A stretch of DNA of 64,000 nt from Phenylobacterium sp. (GCF_019636135.1 NZ_JAHBYD010000020.1:1-64000); one strand, 5' to 3'. Positions 16,708 to 25,843 are shown, counted from the stretch's first letter. The notes: generated by a model not told the origin, from the sequence alone. Numbers and translations are program-made.

Positions 16708-18519
16708 TCAGGCTTTCTGTGAGGCGGTCCAGCGGCGGGCGACGCCCTCCAGCACGGTCAGGGGCATGGCGCCGCCCGCGAGGACGGCGTCGTGGTACCG
16801 GCGGATGTCGAATTTCGGGCCGAGCGCCTTCTGGGCCTCGGCGCGCAGGCGCAGCCAGGTGAGCTTGCCCACCATGTAGGCGCAGGCCTGGCCGGGGCGG
16901 ACGCAGTAGCGCTCGATCTCGGTGGCCGCCGACGAGGTCGGGCTGCCGTCGATGGCGGTCATGGCGGCGATGGCCTTCTCGCGGCTCCAGCGCATCGCGT
17001 GCAGGCCGGTGTCGACGACGAGGCGCGCGGCGCGGAACAGCGAGGCCTGGATCTGGCCCAGCTCGCCCAGCGGATCGTCCCGGTACTCGCCCATCTCCAG
17101 CGCGAGCTGCTCGGCGTACATCGCCCAGCCCTCGGCGAAGGCCGGGAAGCCGGCCAGCTTGCGCAGCATCGGCAGGTCGGCCTCCATCTGCAGCGAGCGC
17201 TGCAGGTGATGGCCCGGGATCGCCTCGTGGTAGGTGAGCGTCTTCAGCGTCCAGGACGGGTTCTCGGCGCTGTCCCTGAGGTTGATCCAGTAGACGCCGG
17301 GCCGCGAGCCGTCGACCGGCGGGCGGTTGTAGTAGCCGCCCGGCGCGCCGGCCTCGATGAACTTCGGCACGCGGCGGATCTCGACGTCGGCCTTGGGGAG
17401 CCTGCCGAACATGGCGGGCAGGCGCGGGCGAATCTCGGCCACGACGGCGTTCAGGTCGGCGATCAGCTTCTCCTTGCCGGCGTCGGTGTTCGGATAGTGG
17501 TGTTTCGGGTCGGCGAAGAGGGCGGCGATGCGCTCGCCGACGGTTCCCTGGGTCATCCCCTGCCTGGCCAGGATCACCTCGGCGCGGGCGGCGAGTTCGC
17601 GGGCCTGGTCCAGGCCCATCCGGTGGATGTCCCTGGGCGTGAGCTCGGTCGTCGTGAAGTTGCGGAGCGCGTCGCGGTAGTAGCCCGCGCCGCCGGGTAG
17701 CTTCCAGACGCCGGCGTCGGGCCGGGCGACGGCCCTCAGGCCCTGCATCGCGGCGATCTGACGGTCGAGGGCGGGGTAGACGTAGGCCGTCAGCGCGCGC
17801 TCGGCGGCGGCGGCGTAGTTCCCCTCGATCCCCTTCTCCTTCACCCGCGCGGTGAGCTGGGTGACCAGCGGCGATTGGGCGGGCTCGGAGGCCCGGAGCG
17901 CCGTCATCTGGGCGAGGGTGCGCTCGCAGATGAAGTCGGGTGGGACGACGCCGAGGTTGCGGTCGCGCTGCGTCCGCTGGACCTCCTGGTCCATCACGAC
18001 GGCGAAGGCGACCAGGCGTTCGAGGTAGGCGTCGGCGTCGGCCCTGGTCTCGATCGTGTGCTGCGTGCCGAGGAAGTCCGGGATGTCCTGGTAGGCGCCG
18101 GTGAGCTGGCTGAGCACGTAGGGTTCGCCCGCGCCCTCGTAGCCGTAGGCGTACCGGCGGCCCGCCGCCTCGTCGCCGGCCAGGGTGAAGAGGACGGCGT
18201 CGTAGTTGACCTGCTCGGGCGGGCTGAGCCGGGCGCGGTCCACCGTCTTCAGCAGCTTCAGGTGCGCCGCCGTACGGTCCTTGTCCGCGTCCAAGCCCTG
18301 GACCGAAGCGTCGGAGAGCTTCGACTTCGCCGCCGCGCGGGCGTCCTTGTCGAGGCCGAGCGCGGTGACGGTCTCGGGGTCGTCGTCCAGCACCGCCTCG
18401 AAGATGCGGTCGAAGACGGCGCGGAGCTTCGTATCCTCGGGTGTGACCGCCGCGGCGGCGGGGGCGAGGGCCACCCCGGCCGCAGCCGCCAGGAACGCGC
18501 GTCGGTCGAACCTCGTCAC
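16708..18519 (-). CDS. exported DUF885 peptidase-like protein, copy 2
   Basis: 603 residues. The twin-arginine signal FDRRAFLAAAAGVALAPAAA is followed by the DUF885 domain with YHEAIPGHHLQ and FAEGWAMYAEQLALEMG. The GTG at 18519 is chosen because GGGAG lies 6 bases upstream and the next in-frame sequence beyond it reads into a palindromic repeat. The frame stays open upstream for another 1.9 kb as an antisense-free shadow of copy 3, which would wrongly suggest a giant fusion. It is closer in sequence to copy 3 than to copy 1. Confidence 0.82.
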   Translation of the reverse strand: MTRFDRRAFLAAAAGVALAPAAAAVTPEDTKLRAVFDRIFEAVLDDDPETVTALGLDKDARAAAKSKLSDASVQGLDADKDRTAAHLKLLKTVDRARLSPPEQVNYDAVLFTLAGDEAAGRRYAYGYEGAGEPYVLSQLTGAYQDIPDFLGTQHTIETRADADAYLERLVAFAVVMDQEVQRTQRDRNLGVVPPDFICERTLAQMTALRASEPAQSPLVTQLTARVKEKGIEGNYAAAAERALTAYVYPALDRQIAAMQGLRAVARPDAGVWKLPGGAGYYRDALRNFTTTELTPRDIHRMGLDQARELAARAEVILARQGMTQGTVGERIAALFADPKHHYPNTDAGKEKLIADLNAVVAEIRPRLPAMFGRLPKADVEIRRVPKFIEAGAPGGYYNRPPVDGSRPGVYWINLRDSAENPSWTLKTLTYHEAIPGHHLQRSLQMEADLPMLRKLAGFPAFAEGWAMYAEQLALEMGEYRDDPLGELGQIQASLFRAARLVVDTGLHAMRWSREKAIAAMTAIDGSPTSSAATEIERYCVRPGQACAYMVGKLTWLRLRAEAQKALGPKFDIRRYHDAVLAGGAMPLTVLEGVARRWTASQKA

Positions 18520-18527
18520 GGCCGTCT

Positions 18528-18626
18528 CCCCTCCCCCTTGCGGGGAGGGGTTGGGGGTGGGGGCGCCGAACGTGGAACGCTGCGCGGACACCCCCACCCC
18601 CAACCCCTCTCCGCAAGGGGGAGGGG
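18528..18626. repeat. palindromic element, family E (CCCCTCCCCCTTGCGGGGAGG)
   Basis: CCCCTCCCCCTTGCGGGGAG plus GGGTTGGGGGTGGGGGC at left, mirrored by CACCCCCACCCCCAACCCC and CTCCGCAAGGGGGAGGGG at right. It lies between DUF885 copies 2 and 3, immediately upstream of the copy 2 GTG start. It could attenuate read-through from copy 3. Confidence 0.8.
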
Positions 18627-18653
18627 CGATGAGGGTGGCGGCGTCGTGCATGG

Positions 18654-20510
18654 TCAGGCCCTGTTCGCGGCGATGTAGTTGTCGATCACGCTTTCCAGCG
18701 CGGTCAGCGGCATCGAGCCCGAGAGCAGGATCGCGTCGTGGAACCTGCGCGGATCGTAGCGGTCGCCGAGCGCCGCCCTCGCCTTCTCGCGCAGGCGCAG
18801 GATGGTGAGCTTGCCCACCATGTAGCTGCACGCCTGGCCCGGCCAGACCGAATAGCGCTCGATCTCCTGGGCGGCCAGCGGCTCGGGGTCGCCCTCGATG
18901 TCGCGCATCGTCGCGATGGCCTTCTCGCGGCTCCATTTCAGGGCGTGCAGGCCGGTGTCGGTGACCAGGCGGGCCGAGCGCAGCAGGGCGTCGTGGATAT
19001 AGCCCAGCTCGTTCAGCGGCTCGCCCTTGTAGAGCCCCATCTCCTGCACGACCTGCTCGGAATAGAGCGCCCAGCCCTCGGCGTAGGCCCCGAAGCCCTG
19101 CACGCGGCGCAGCATCGGCAGGTCGGCCTCGCGTTGCAGGGCGATCTGCATGTGGTGGCCGGGGATGGCCTCGTGGAAGGTGGTGGTCGGCAGGAACCAG
19201 TACGGGCTCTCGGCCGTGTCGCGCAGGTTCAGCCAGTAGATGCCGGGACGCGACCCATCCAGGCTCGGGGCCTCGTAGTGGGTCGAGGCGCCCTGCTCGG
19301 TGGTGGCCGGGATGCGGCGGATCTCCACATCGGCCTTGGGCAGCGTGCCGAACTGTTCGGGCAGGCGGGCGCGGATGCGGGCGACCTCCTTGTTGAGGTC
19401 GGCGATGATCCTGGCCTTGCCGGCGTCGGTGTTCGGATAGACGCCCTTCTTCGAGGCGTAGAGCGCCTGGTAGCGCTGGCCGATGCCGCCCCGGGTGAAG
19501 CCCAGTTGCCTGAACAGCACCTCGGCGCGGGCGTGCAGCTCCTTCGTCACGTCGAGGCCCATCTGGTGGACCTCGGCCGGCGTCAGCTTCGTGGTCGTCG
19601 CGTTGGCCAGGGACTGGGCGTAGTAGGCCTCGCCGTCCGGCAGGCGCCAGACGCCGGCGTCGTGGACGGCCTTGCCGCGCAGCTCCTCCATCAGCGCGAT
19701 CTGGCGGTCGAGGGCGGGCAGCACCTTGGCCTCGTAGGCGGCGGCGGCCCTGGCGGCCCAGTCGCCGGGGATGCCCTTGGCCCTGGCGCGGGCGGCGAGC
19801 GCGCTGACCAGCGTCGACCTGTCGGCCGGGACGCGCAGGCCCTTCATGCCGGCGATGCAGCCCCGGACCGCGAAGTCGGGCGGGACGACGCCCAGGCCCG
19901 CGTCGCGGCGGACCCGCTCGATCTCCTGGTCCATGACCCGGCCGATGGCCTCCAGGCGCGAGAGGTAGGCGTCGCAATCCTCCCGGCTCTCGATCCGGTG
20001 CTGGGTGGCCATGAAGTCGGGCGCGTCCTGCCAGACGCCGGTGATCTGGGAGAGGACATAGGGCGCGCCGGCGCCCTGGCGGCCGTAGACGAAGCGGGCG
20101 TCCGCGTCGGCCGTCGACTGCAGCTCGAACAGGATGGAATCGTAGTTCACCGCCGCCATGCCGGTCAGCGCCTTGCGGTTGACGGCCTTCAGGCGGCGGA
20201 GCTGGTCGGCGTTCAGCTTGCGGCGGCGGTCGACGCCGGCGATCGAGGCGTCGGAGAGCTTGCCGGCCTCGTCGGCCAGCTTGCCCTTGTCGAGGCCCAG
20301 CGAAGTGGCGAGCTCGGGGCTCTCGCGCAGGTTCTCGTCGAAGAAGTCGGCCATCAGCCTGTTGAGGTGCGACTCGGCCGACGGCGGCCTGGGCGGCGGC
20401 GGCGCCTGGGGCGGCGGCGGCGGGATCGGCGGCAGGTTCTCGTCGGCGGTGGCGCATCCGGAGAGCGCGAGCGCGCCCGCCAGGGTCAAGAGCTGCCGAC
20501 GGCTGTGCAT
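18654..20510 (-). CDS. DUF885 peptidase-like lipoprotein, copy 3
   Basis: 618 residues. The signal SRRQLLTLAGALALSGC combines a twin-arginine motif with a lipobox (LSGC), so it is likely a Tat-exported lipoprotein, unlike its soluble paralogues. A Pro-rich tether (PPIPPPPPQAPPPPRPP) precedes the DUF885 domain. The putative metal motif is FHEAIPGHHMQ, followed by YAEGWALYSEQVVQEMG. It is first in the three-gene cluster and probably carries the promoter. Different anchoring of the paralogues suggests non-redundant roles at the inner or outer membrane and in the periplasm. Confidence 0.82.
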   Translation of the reverse strand: MHSRRQLLTLAGALALSGCATADENLPPIPPPPPQAPPPPRPPSAESHLNRLMADFFDENLRESPELATSLGLDKGKLADEAGKLSDASIAGVDRRRKLNADQLRRLKAVNRKALTGMAAVNYDSILFELQSTADADARFVYGRQGAGAPYVLSQITGVWQDAPDFMATQHRIESREDCDAYLSRLEAIGRVMDQEIERVRRDAGLGVVPPDFAVRGCIAGMKGLRVPADRSTLVSALAARARAKGIPGDWAARAAAAYEAKVLPALDRQIALMEELRGKAVHDAGVWRLPDGEAYYAQSLANATTTKLTPAEVHQMGLDVTKELHARAEVLFRQLGFTRGGIGQRYQALYASKKGVYPNTDAGKARIIADLNKEVARIRARLPEQFGTLPKADVEIRRIPATTEQGASTHYEAPSLDGSRPGIYWLNLRDTAESPYWFLPTTTFHEAIPGHHMQIALQREADLPMLRRVQGFGAYAEGWALYSEQVVQEMGLYKGEPLNELGYIHDALLRSARLVTDTGLHALKWSREKAIATMRDIEGDPEPLAAQEIERYSVWPGQACSYMVGKLTILRLREKARAALGDRYDPRRFHDAILLSGSMPLTALESVIDNYIAANRA

Positions 20511-20693
20511 TGGTTACGCCTCCCCACGTAGGACCCGCCCAGGCTTAGGACCGCGGCGAAGGTCGCGGCAAGCCGAGCGGACGGGATGGAAACATTAATT
20601 CCCGGTAATGCGAAATGGCTTGCCGCCCGGGCCGACGGGAGGCAGGTCGGATTTCGTCGTCCGTCCCGGCCCGATCACAAGGATTCCATCACG

Positions 20694-21992
20694 ATGTTCG
20701 GTGTCTCGCGGCATGTCCTCGCCGCCGTCCTCTCGCTCACCGTGGCCCTGCCCCTGACCGCAGGCGCCGCCACGCCCGGCGCGGCCGACCGGACCATCGC
20801 CGCCATCCGCAAGAGCCCCGGCTTCAAGGCCGCGCAGGCCGCGCTGGACGCCGACCACGACCGCATCGTCGCCGAGACCATCCAGCTCACCGAGATCCCC
20901 GCGCCGCCGTTCAAGGAGACGGCGCGCGGGCAGGCCTACATGGCGATGCTGAAGGCCGCGGGACTGACCGACGTCGAGATGGACGCCGAGGGCAACGTCA
21001 TGGGCCTGCGCCGCGGGACGGGCGCCGCGGGCGGGCCCGTGGTGGTGCTGGCCGCGCACCTCGACACCGTGTTTCCCGAGGGCACGGACGTGAAGGTGCG
21101 CCGCGAGGGGACCAGGCTGCATGCGCCGGGCGTCGGGGACGACACCCATTCGCTGGCGGTGGTGCTGGGCTACGTCCGCGCGCTCGACGCCGCGAAGATC
21201 AGGACGAGGAAGGACATCCTGTTCGTCGGCAACGTGGGCGAGGAAGGCCCGGGCGACCTGCGCGGCACGCGCTTCCTGTTCGGCAAGGGCAAGTACAAGG
21301 ACCGGATCGCCGCCTTCTTCTCGATGGACGGGACGTCGGCCGACCGCGTGACCTATGGCGCGGTGGGCTCGCGGCGCTATCGCGTGACGTTCAAGGGGCC
21401 GGGCGGGCACAGCTATGGCGCGTTCGGCCTGGTGAACCCGATGGCGGCCATGGGGACCACGGTGGTCGAGATGAACAAGATCAGGACGCCGGCCCAGCCG
21501 AAGACCACCTACATGACCAGCGTGGTCGGGGGCGGCACATCCGTGAACTCGATCCCGGACGCCATCTGGCTCGAGGTCGACATGCGCTCCGAGAGCAAGG
21601 AGGAGCTCGCGAAGATCGACGGGCAGTTCCTGGCCATCGTGAAGCAGGCGGTGGAACAGGAGAACGCGGCGCGCTCGACCCGCGCGGGCGCGATCAGCGC
21701 CGAGGTGAAGCAGATCGGCGACCGGCCGACGGGGGCCACCAAGGAAGACGCCGAGATCGTGCAGCTCACCTCGGCGGCGGTGAAGGCGGCGGGCTACACC
21801 CCGATCCTGGGGGCCAGCTCGACGGACTCCAACGTGCCGATCAGCCTGGGCATCCCGGCCGTCACCATCGGCTCGGGCGGCGAAGGCGGCCGGGCGCACG
21901 CGCCGGACGAGTGGATCGACGTCTCCAAGCCCGAGAGCCTGAACGGCATGAGCGTGGGCCTGGCGGCCCTGCTGGCGGTGGCGGGGACGTAG
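20694..21992 (+). CDS. exported M20/M25/M40-family metallopeptidase
   Basis: 432 residues with a signal peptide (VLAAVLSLTVALPLTAGAA). Di-zinc ligands are visible: AAHLDTVF (His, Asp), GVGDDTHS (bridging Asp), GNVGEEGPGD (catalytic Glu-Glu), and the C-terminal HAPDEW His. The dimerisation lid domain follows GPGGHSYGAFG. It cleaves small peptides or N-acyl amino acids in the periplasm, exact substrate unknown. It is divergent from the DUF885 cluster across about 180 bp, so the two peptidase units may share regulation. Confidence 0.85.
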   Translation: MFGVSRHVLAAVLSLTVALPLTAGAATPGAADRTIAAIRKSPGFKAAQAALDADHDRIVAETIQLTEIPAPPFKETARGQAYMAMLKAAGLTDVEMDAEGNVMGLRRGTGAAGGPVVVLAAHLDTVFPEGTDVKVRREGTRLHAPGVGDDTHSLAVVLGYVRALDAAKIRTRKDILFVGNVGEEGPGDLRGTRFLFGKGKYKDRIAAFFSMDGTSADRVTYGAVGSRRYRVTFKGPGGHSYGAFGLVNPMAAMGTTVVEMNKIRTPAQPKTTYMTSVVGGGTSVNSIPDAIWLEVDMRSESKEELAKIDGQFLAIVKQAVEQENAARSTRAGAISAEVKQIGDRPTGATKEDAEIVQLTSAAVKAAGYTPILGASSTDSNVPISLGIPAVTIGSGGEGGRAHAPDEWIDVSKPESLNGMSVGLAALLAVAGT

Positions 21993-22026
21993 GGATCAGC
22001 CCTACCCTCGACCCAAACTCCCAGCT

Positions 22027-22153
22027 CGTCATGGCCGGGCCTGTCCCGGCCACCCATGAACACCGACGTCGCAGGAAACCCTGCAGCGGCGACGCAGCGG
22101 CTATTCATCAGGCACGGAGTTCATGGGTGGCCGGCACAAGGCCGGCCATGACG
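22027..22153. repeat. palindromic element, family F (CGTCATGGCCGGGC)
   Basis: CGTCATGGCCGGGC and CCCGGCCACCCATGAA on the left are mirrored by TTCATGGGTGGCCGG and GGCCGGCCATGACG on the right, so each arm is itself a hairpin. It fills the gap between the M20 gene and the flavoprotein and ends just 6 bp before the flavoprotein ribosome binding site. Confidence 0.75.
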
Positions 22154-22168
22154 TACTAGAGGGAGATG

Positions 22169-23392
22169 ATGGCCCACAGCGTCCGCTCCGCACAGAAGAC
22201 CGTCGCCGTCGTCGGCGGGGGGCCGGCGGGGTTGTTCGCGGCCGAGCGGCTGGCGGTGGCGGGCTGTGCGGTCACCGTCTGGGAGCGGATGCCGTCGGTG
22301 GGGCGGAAGTTCCTGATGGCCGGGCGCGGCGGGCTGAACCTGACGCACTCCGAAGGGTTCGAGGCGTTCGCCGGGCGGTACGGCGCGGCGGCGGACTGGG
22401 CGCGGCCGATGCTGGCGGCGTTTCCGCCGGGCGAGCTGGCCGCGTGGGCGGAGGGGCTCGGTCAGCCGACCTTCGTGGGCTCGTCGGGGCGGGTGTTCCC
22501 GAAGGCGATGAAGGCCTCGCCCCTGCTGCGCGCGTGGCTGGCGCGGCTGGCGGGCTTGGGCGTCGCGGTGCGCACGCGCAGCGCGTGGCTCGGCTGGGCG
22601 GACGACGGGGCGCTGCGGTTCGCGACGCCGGACGGCGAGGCCGTGGCGCGGCCGGACGCGACCGTGCTGGCGCTGGGCGGGGCGAGCTGGCCGAAGCTGG
22701 GGTCGGACGGGGCCTGGGCCGGGTGGATCGGCGACGTCGCGCCGTTCCGGCCGGCCAACATGGGCTTCGACGTGGCCTGGAGCCCGGTGATGCAGGGGTT
22801 CGCCGGCCAGCCGCTGAAGGGGATCGCGCTGACGTTCGGCGAGCGCAGCGTTCGCGGCGAGGCGATGGTGGCCCGCTACGGCCTGGAGGGCGGCGCGGTC
22901 TACGCGCTGTCCGCGCCGCTCCGGGACGCCATCGACGCGGACGGCTCGGCGACGGTGAGCTTCGACCTGCGGCCGGACATGAGCGCAGGCGCCCTGACCG
23001 CCCGGCTGGGCCAGGGGCGCGGCGCACAGTCGCTGTCGAACCATCTGCGCAAGGCGCTGAAGCTGTCGCCCGTCGAGACCAACCTGCTGCGCGAGGCGCA
23101 CGGCAAGGACCTTCCCGCGCAGCCCGCCGCCCTGGCCCAGGCGATCAAGGCCGCACCGGTCCGGCTGACCGGCATGCAGGGCCTCGCCCGCGCCATTTCC
23201 TCGGCCGGCGGGGTGCGGCTGGGCGCCGTGGACGAGCGGCTGATGCTGAGGGCGCGGCCGGGCGTGTTCGTGGCGGGCGAGATGCTGGACTGGGAGGCGC
23301 CGACCGGCGGCTACCTGCTGCAGGCGACCTTTGCGACCGCCGCGCGGGCGGCCGAGGGCGTGCTGGCGTGGACGGCGCGCGGCCGGGCTTGA
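22169..23392 (+). CDS. HI0933/TIGR03862-type FAD-dependent oxidoreductase
   Basis: 407 residues. An N-terminal FAD-binding Rossmann motif VVGGGPAGLFAAERL is followed by GRKFLMAGRGGLNLTHSE, typical of HI0933-family flavoproteins. A middle domain follows, then the C-terminal GVFVAGEMLDWEAPTGGYLLQATFATAARAAEG, which contacts FAD. The reaction is unknown for most members. GAGGGAG lies six bases before ATG 22169; the ATG at 22166 is the alternative start. Confidence 0.85.
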   Translation: MAHSVRSAQKTVAVVGGGPAGLFAAERLAVAGCAVTVWERMPSVGRKFLMAGRGGLNLTHSEGFEAFAGRYGAAADWARPMLAAFPPGELAAWAEGLGQPTFVGSSGRVFPKAMKASPLLRAWLARLAGLGVAVRTRSAWLGWADDGALRFATPDGEAVARPDATVLALGGASWPKLGSDGAWAGWIGDVAPFRPANMGFDVAWSPVMQGFAGQPLKGIALTFGERSVRGEAMVARYGLEGGAVYALSAPLRDAIDADGSATVSFDLRPDMSAGALTARLGQGRGAQSLSNHLRKALKLSPVETNLLREAHGKDLPAQPAALAQAIKAAPVRLTGMQGLARAISSAGGVRLGAVDERLMLRARPGVFVAGEMLDWEAPTGGYLLQATFATAARAAEGVLAWTARGRA

Positions 23393-23435
23393 CCGTTCAG
23401 GAGGCGTTCAGGCTGGCGGGCCGAGCGTGGAGGTC

Positions 23436-24035
23436 ATGCTCGACCGCCGCCTCCTGCTCGCCGGCCTGGCCGCCCTCGCGGCGTCCCCGGCCGTCGCGGC
23501 CGACAAGGCGCTCGCCGAGCAGCCGGAGATGCCGGGCCCCCTCCCCCGCTACCGCGACCTGCCTGTGAGGCGCGTGGACGGCGAGGCCTCGACCCTGGGC
23601 CGCCTGCTCGGGCCGCCGCGGCCGGCGGTGGTGAGCTTCTGGGCGACCTGGTGCGCGCCATGCGCTCTGGAGGGCCGCCGGCTCGCGCGCCTGCGCCGCG
23701 CCTATCCGGACGAGCGGTTGGCCATCGTCGGGATCAACCTCGACAACCGCCCCGACGACGCCCGCCTCGACCAGTTCCGCCGCAAGGCCGAGATGAACTA
23801 CACGCAAGGGCTCGACGGGAAGGCGCTCTACCTCGCCCTCAGCGACCGGCCCACGGTCGCCCTGCCGCGGACCTACGTCTTCGACGCGAGCGGCCAGCCC
23901 GTCGCCGCGTTCGGACGGTTCTTCGGCGAACGCACGCTGGCCGCCATCGACGTGGCGGTGCGCGCCGTGGTGGCGACCGGGCCTGCGCCGCCTCCGCCAG
24001 GACGACGGCTTGCCTGGGCCACGGGTCGACGGTGA
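23436..24035 (+). CDS. TlpA-like thioredoxin-fold protein
   Basis: 199 residues with an export signal (LLLAGLAALAASPAVAA). The thioredoxin fold has the active site WATWCAPC, then IVGINLDNRPDD and the cis-proline strand TVALPRTYVFDASG. Such proteins reduce or transfer disulfides in the periplasm, for example in cytochrome c maturation. The fold ends near AAIDVAVRAVV; the last 20 residues are low complexity and are antisense to the 3' end of the opposing dioxygenase gene, with a 197-bp tail-to-tail overlap. Confidence 0.78.
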   Translation: MLDRRLLLAGLAALAASPAVAADKALAEQPEMPGPLPRYRDLPVRRVDGEASTLGRLLGPPRPAVVSFWATWCAPCALEGRRLARLRRAYPDERLAIVGINLDNRPDDARLDQFRRKAEMNYTQGLDGKALYLALSDRPTVALPRTYVFDASGQPVAAFGRFFGERTLAAIDVAVRAVVATGPAPPPPGRRLAWATGRR

Positions 24036-24849
24036 CGCGGCGCATGTGGCGGCGCTGGCCGGGGTAGTCGTTGAGGGCGAAGTGCCAGACCGAGCGGTTG
24101 TCCCAGAAGGCCACCGAGCCGGGACGCCACGAGAAGCGGCAGGTGAACGCCTCGTAGCGGCAGTGCTGGAAAAGATAATCCAGCAGGGCCTTGGATTCGC
24201 TGGTCTTCCAGCCCTCGATCTTCAGCGTGAAGGCGGGGTTCACATAGAGCGCCTTGCGGCCGGTCTCGGGGTGGGTGAGCACGATAGGGTGGACGTATTC
24301 GCCCACGTAGCCGTCGGCCTCGGCCACCTGCATGGAGCCGCGCTTCTGCGCCGAGTGGCCGGTGGGCGCGTATTCCTTCGAGGCCGAGTGGACCGCGTTC
24401 AGGCCCTCCAGCGTGGCCTTCAGGCCGTCCGAGAGCGCGTCGTAGGCGGCGGCCTGGCTGGCGAACAGGGTGTCGCCGCCCCACTCGGGCAGCTCGACGG
24501 CGTAGAGGATCGAGCCGATCGCCGGGGTCTCCAGGAAGCTCATGTCGGAGTGCCAGCCGCCGCCGAAGTTGATGCGGTCGGACGGCTCCTTGATGATCTC
24601 CATCACCTCGGGCTGGCTGGCCATGCCGCTGACGTAGGGGTGGATGTTGAGCGGGCCGAAGCGGCGGCCGAACGCCACCTGCTGGGCCGGGGTCAGCGCC
24701 TGGTCGCGGAAGAAGATGACCTGGTGTTCGACCAGGGCGGCGCGGATCTGCGCGATGGTGTCGTCGGAGAGGTCCTGGGACAGGTCGACGCCGCCGATCT
24801 CGGCCCCGAGCGCGCCGGCGGTCCGGCGGATTTGCAGCGACTGGCTCAT
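23839..24849 (-). CDS. TauD/TfdA-family Fe(II)/2-oxoglutarate dioxygenase
   Basis: 336 residues. The facial triad is visible: H100 and D102 in GGGWHSDMSF and H256 in NRSVWHFALNDY, with R267 or R270 (GQRRHMRRVTV) for 2-oxoglutarate. Relatives hydroxylate taurine, 2,4-D-like or other small acids. The conserved fold should end at about residue 280 (DPWPRQ). The remaining 56 residues are Arg/Ala/Pro-rich, entirely antisense to the thioredoxin-like gene, and probably not native. ATG 24849 has GGAG upstream. Confidence 0.8.
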   Translation of the reverse strand: MSQSLQIRRTAGALGAEIGGVDLSQDLSDDTIAQIRAALVEHQVIFFRDQALTPAQQVAFGRRFGPLNIHPYVSGMASQPEVMEIIKEPSDRINFGGGWHSDMSFLETPAIGSILYAVELPEWGGDTLFASQAAAYDALSDGLKATLEGLNAVHSASKEYAPTGHSAQKRGSMQVAEADGYVGEYVHPIVLTHPETGRKALYVNPAFTLKIEGWKTSESKALLDYLFQHCRYEAFTCRFSWRPGSVAFWDNRSVWHFALNDYPGQRRHMRRVTVDPWPRQAVVLAEAAQARSPPRRAPPRRWRPACVRRRTVRTRRRAGRSRRRRRSAAGRPWAGR

Positions 24850-24947
24850 GACGGCTCCGCGGGCGTGGCTGCCCTGGGCCGTGAGAATAGGGAGAGAACG
24901 CCCGATGGACAAACCCGCGCCCGCCGCGGACGTCCCCTCCCGACCGG

Positions 24948-25631
24948 TCAGGCCATCGCGATCCGGCGGCGGCGGAGCGCGGCGCCTGCGGCGCCGAAAC
25001 CCAGGATCATCAGCGCCCAGGCGCCCGGCTCGGGCACGGCGCCGCCGACCGGCGTGTCGTAGAGCGCGACCGCGACGCCGTGGACGAGGTTCTCCGTATA
25101 GCTGGGCGTCCAGTTGGCGCCGCCGTCGTTGGACCTGAACGCGCCAGCGTTGTCCTCGCCCATGGCGAGATAGCTGGTGTACACGGGCGTGTCGTATCGC
25201 AGGCCGAAGTAGTACGAGCCCGCGCCCAGCGAGACGGACGGCAGGTTGAAGGCGTTCAGGACCAGATCGAAACCGCCCAGCCAGCCGCTGCTGTCGGTGG
25301 TCAGATCGACGGGGCCGCTCGTGCCGGAGGCGATCAGCGTGCCAGGCTGGCCGCCGTCGCCGTCGGCCTGATAGAAGGCCCAGTTCGCCTGGCCGCCGTT
25401 GTTCTCGAGCGGGTCGTTGAAGGTCCAGAAGCTGGCCGACTTCAGCGTCGCCGCAGACGCCAGGGTGAACTTCTGCGCCACCTGGACGTCGCCGCAGGTC
25501 GTGTTGAAGTTGCAGGCGCCGATCGGATCGACCCGCTGGACGTCGTTGTCGTAGACGGCCGCCGCCTGGGCGGTGAGCGGCAGCATGAGGGCGACCGCCG
25601 CGGCGGCGGCGAAGGTGGTGCGGAGCGTCAT
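24948..25631 (-). CDS. PEPxxWA-CTERM exported protein
   Basis: 227 residues with a signal (FAAAAAVALMLPLTAQAAA) and a beta-rich domain containing a Cys pair (IGACNFNTTCGD) and FGLRYDTPVYTSYLAMGEDN. The C-terminal tail is VPEPGAWALM, a glycine-rich helix and RRRR. The tail is close in sequence to that of the protein at 10501-11304, marking a common sorting route. GGGAGG lies upstream of the start. The function of the mature part is unknown. Confidence 0.82.
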   Translation of the reverse strand: MTLRTTFAAAAAVALMLPLTAQAAAVYDNDVQRVDPIGACNFNTTCGDVQVAQKFTLASAATLKSASFWTFNDPLENNGGQANWAFYQADGDGGQPGTLIASGTSGPVDLTTDSSGWLGGFDLVLNAFNLPSVSLGAGSYYFGLRYDTPVYTSYLAMGEDNAGAFRSNDGGANWTPSYTENLVHGVAVALYDTPVGGAVPEPGAWALMILGFGAAGAALRRRRIAMA

Positions 25632-25703
25632 CTCGAGGTCCTCCCGGACAGAAGCCGTGGGTGATGTTGGGCCAAGGCTAGGTGCGGGGCGGTCCCTCGG
25701 TCG

Positions 25704-25721
25704 ATCACCTGATCAGGTGAT
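25704..25721. promoter_or_regulatory. 18-bp perfect palindrome, likely operator
   Basis: ATCACCTGATCAGGTGAT is a perfect 18-bp palindrome in the 212-bp gap between the divergent PEP-CTERM and phytanoyl-CoA dioxygenase-like genes, 73 bp from one start and 123 bp from the other. It has the form of a dimer binding site and could regulate both. The regulator is unknown. Confidence 0.5.
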
Positions 25722-25843
25722 TGTTCGCCCGACAGGCGAGCGGCGGATCGCCCAGGGCGGTACGGCGGGTTTGCGCAGATTGGCCCATGACGGCGGCGGG
25801 CCGGGTCGCTTACGCTCGCACGAGGCGCGAAAGGCCCCGCGAC

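Noticed and set aside
14822..18616. 3.8-kb minus-strand frame spanning two DUF885 genes
   Set aside because: Its product is an Arg/Pro/Gly-rich shadow of the two DUF885 genes and runs through their export signals and the intergenic repeats.
16708..20457. Apparent 1249-residue fusion of DUF885 copies 2 and 3
   Set aside because: The upstream half is an out-of-frame reading of copy 3. A GTG with a good ribosome site at 18519 gives a normal export signal and length.
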